Assembly (NCBI RefSeq): GCF_021347895.1
Contig: NC_067124.1
Span: forward strand, 21,876,521 to 21,940,520
Length of the DNA stretch: 64,000 bases
Reading direction: 5' to 3'
DNA from: Acanthochromis polyacanthus
Lineage: Eukaryota > Chordata > Actinopteri > Pomacentridae
Made by a program: the position numbers and the translations under genes
Notes under the pieces: generated by a model
Databases searched by the model: none
What the model was told of the DNA's origin: nothing
What the model saw: the letters and a program-made list of their open reading frames with translations, nothing else
Shown: piece after piece, positions 61,301-64,000 of the stretch
Numbering within the stretch: position 1 is the first letter of the stretch
How the letters are laid out: each line of letters begins with the position of its first letter

Positions 61301-64000
61301 GACCTTGAGGGACTTGTGCTCTACTTTTCTGAGGAATCCATTTGCATATCTATGACTTCACTTGTATACTCAGGAAAAATAAACATCCTCTGTTTCGCCC
61401 ACTAGTACTGAAATAAAGTACAAGACAGAAACTTACAATACTATCTAAGCCTTACTGTGTAGTTTATCGTATTAATCAAATTATAACAGCCTACAGCATT
61501 TCTATGGAAAATTACAGAGACCACAAAACTAATTTAAATAACGTGCTTATTTTTTGCAATACCCACAGGGAGAACTTCGAGTTGGACAAGATTTCAAAAA
61601 GTCAATAATGTCGACACACCTACAAGTGGCTTCTGGTGCTTTCCACTGGACAATTCTACCAGGCTGTAGAGCAGTTTGTCTAAAGGGAAATCTGGTCACA
61701 TGCACTTTTTCAAATTTTTTCTAAGAAGAAAAAAGTATGAATCAATGCAGATGGGTAGCATGGGAAACCAAGCAGGGGTATTATTAGAGGGCAGCAGTCC
61801 CATGATCCCTTGTTTAAAGTGTTTTTCTGCATGACATTAAATAATGAACCTGAGTCAGGGTGCTTTGGGTTCACAGCTCTGACTCCCTGAATCATAACCC
61901 ATGAATAAGCCATGGTGAACTTCCATTTAGATAATGAAAAGAATAAATAACAGATGATAAATAAAGCTAAAAGACATATGAATCAGAATGTCAACAAATT
62001 AGGTGAAGTTCTCTTAGGGTTAGAGTTAAATGCAGAGCTGGGTTCAGGGATTAATTCCATATTATCACTTACTTTCTTTCTATATCATACCAATGCCTCT
62101 CATTTACACAGAATGTGATCGGAATCTTAAATAGGTCACAGCACGAGATCTAACCTTATTAAGAGGCAGTTAATGAAAATGTTATTGAAAACAATTAATG
62201 GGACAAATGTCAATTTTGTGTGTCTCTGAGCAGATGTTAAATTCAGTAATACACATGAATGTGGGCTATTTCTCAAGGAAAGATAAAACCTCAGCAAAAC
62301 ACTTCTAAATCATTTCAACTTCTAAGCTTTGCAAAGTCATTACACGAAACCTGTGATAAAATGTTGGGCAGTGCAGTCCTCGAGGAAAAGGCAAACAGGT
62401 CAAGACTGGATTGTATAAATGCTTTACTGCTGGTGCCTCAAGCCTCGGCACTCTCAATTCTGGATCCAAGAAGGAAACTCGGAATGACCCATTATCATTC
62501 ATGGATGACCAAGAGGGGCAAGAAAACAGTTGCATGTGCTAAATAACTAAAAGTGGACAAAAAGACAGCATCAATACCGACCCTTCTACATGTAAAAACT
62601 CTCGATACATCCTGGACTTTGGGCAAAATACTCATTGGAGGAAGCCTGAAGTATCCAACCAAGGCTAAGTGGTGATGGTTGGCACATTCCTAAAGCTGTC
62701 TTGTATGACTCCATTTATGACATTCAGCGCTCATCGAGTGAAGAGCCTTATCACAGGAGATAAGATAGTGAAAAGGAGGGAAGCAAACTTCAAAGAACTA
62801 CTCATGACACACAACTGCAGCATTGTCAAGACATGCCAATAAAAGAGATACATCTTAAGTGCTCTCTTGTGAACAATGAATGAAAAAGTGTAAAGTATTT
62901 AACTGATGTAAAGACTTTTATGCTGCATTCTAAAACTAGAAGATCGGGCAGTTTGTCTTGTCTGAATGAAAGTAGCTGCTGTGTCCTTGTCCCAGTCCCT
63001 CCTGAGAGCCTTTATGCAGCAAGGTTATTGAAAATCAGCAAAACGTAACAGCTCTTTCACTTGTGCATGTGTACCCAGAGTCAGCACAGCCTGGGACTTG
63101 CTACACATTATCATTTCCAAAGCCAAGACCTGTGCCCTGTTGCCAGGTGATTAATTGTGAACCACTGGCAACCAAATCAGCTAGATTAAGCAAGCACAAA
63201 GCAGAGAAAACATTTAAACAGTCTCTTTGTTAAAGGTGGTGGCTGATGATCCATTAATTTGATTTTCTCTCCTTGAAATCGTGATGTTAAACTGGCCGGC
63301 TGGGTTTCCAAGACTTTGGTGTTCACAAAAAGTTCAAGGAGCACATTTATTTTAGAGTGATGTAGGCCTTGTTCCTGACAACAGTGCTTTGTAAAAGATA
63401 AGCTGGAGTGAGTCACTGTTTGATTGTTTGATGCAGACCATTGTGCTCCTCCAGTTGCTTGTGCAAGACCAGTATCGGCTTAAATTATTCAAAGTGGTCT
63501 TGTGCTGGTATAATTCACTATGATCCCTGGAGTCATATCACAAAACCACTGCTGGATAATGCTTGATTCCTGAGCTATGGCAATGGCTGGGGTGTTAACA
63601 TGCCAACACATCTGTTTGATCCTTACTGTAATCCACAAAGATATATTCTCCTGTAACTACTGAGTGGAGTACAATCCAGTGACAGCATCAAATGGCGTTG
63701 AAGCAATATTATACTCGTAATCCCTCGTGATGTATTAAATGGGGAGATGCCAAACAAATGGCTGAAGATTTCACTATAGAAGACTGACAACTGTGCTACC
63801 AGAGTGACAAACCAATCAATATTAGTCACTGTTTTTAAAGGCTGTTTGCATGAGTGTCTTTGACATCGACTTGATGTAAGGTAATCTTCCTAAAAGTAAG
63901 GCAAAAACAATTATCCTTAAGGTTAGAAGCATATGAATGTTTCTTTCTGTTAAGAAGACTTCAAATATTCTGGGTCAAGTCTTAACTTAAATAACAGGAT
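58329..64000 (-). other. slc9a1: slc9a1 intron 1 (3' part; exon 1 lies beyond the window)
   Basis: Upstream of exon 2 in transcript sense. Mammalian exon 1 (signal region, first helices and 5' UTR) should precede it, but I find no segment resembling its conserved end (WILLACLMKIG-like followed by a donor in phase 1). The 5.7 kb is AT-rich, with short overlapping open frames on both strands and no recognised repeat family. Confidence 0.8.

Overview
This is a vertebrate nuclear genomic window, almost certainly from a teleost fish. Coding sequence is a small fraction. It is split into short exons with GT-AG introns, and the rest is AT-rich intron and intergenic DNA with microsatellites, long poly-A runs and degenerate copies of fish-type non-autonomous DNA transposons. 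I see no operon, CRISPR array or other prokaryotic feature. The species cannot be fixed from the sequence; the repeats look like those common in percomorph fishes, but that is from memory.

Two genes are supported, both on the minus strand. (1) man1c1, a Golgi class I alpha-1,2-mannosidase (GH47). Only coding exon 1 is present (26169-26702), giving the cytosolic tail, signal-anchor and luminal stem. Its GC-rich promoter and 5' UTR region lies at about 26.7-27.9 kb. Positions 1-26168 appear to be part of a very long first intron; I found no further exon there. (2) slc9a1, encoding the plasma-membrane Na+/H+ exchanger NHE1. Eleven coding exons equivalent to mammalian exons 2-12 run from 58328 down to the stop codon at 42866. 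All splice phases are consistent and give about 695 residues. Exon 1 lies beyond the right edge of the window. The two genes encode unrelated functions (N-glycan trimming and pH/volume control), so nothing suggests they act together.

Layout: 1-26168 man1c1 intron 1, with two DNA-transposon relics that have flanking direct repeats (12.07-12.73 kb and 20.93-21.22 kb), GA/TA microsatellites at 8.16-8.28 kb and a GC-rich patch with a perfect CRE near 1.08 kb; 26169-26702 man1c1 exon 1; 26.7-27.9 kb CpG-rich 5' flank; 27.9-about 42 kb intergenic DNA with a TTAA-flanked element (28.8-29.4 kb) and other fish repeats, merging into the slc9a1 3' UTR, whose end is not resolved; 42.87-58.33 kb slc9a1 exons and introns; 58.33-64 kb slc9a1 intron 1.

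The most interesting observation is a well-formed extra exon of 57 nt (43689-43745) inside the last slc9a1 intron, with no counterpart in the 12-exon mammalian gene. It keeps frame. It would insert 19 residues directly after the serine matching human Ser703, breaking the R-x-x-S-x-P 14-3-3/RSK motif at its phosphosite. A transposon-like element with inverted termini fills the intron between this exon and exon 11, ending about 20 nt from the exon 11 donor.
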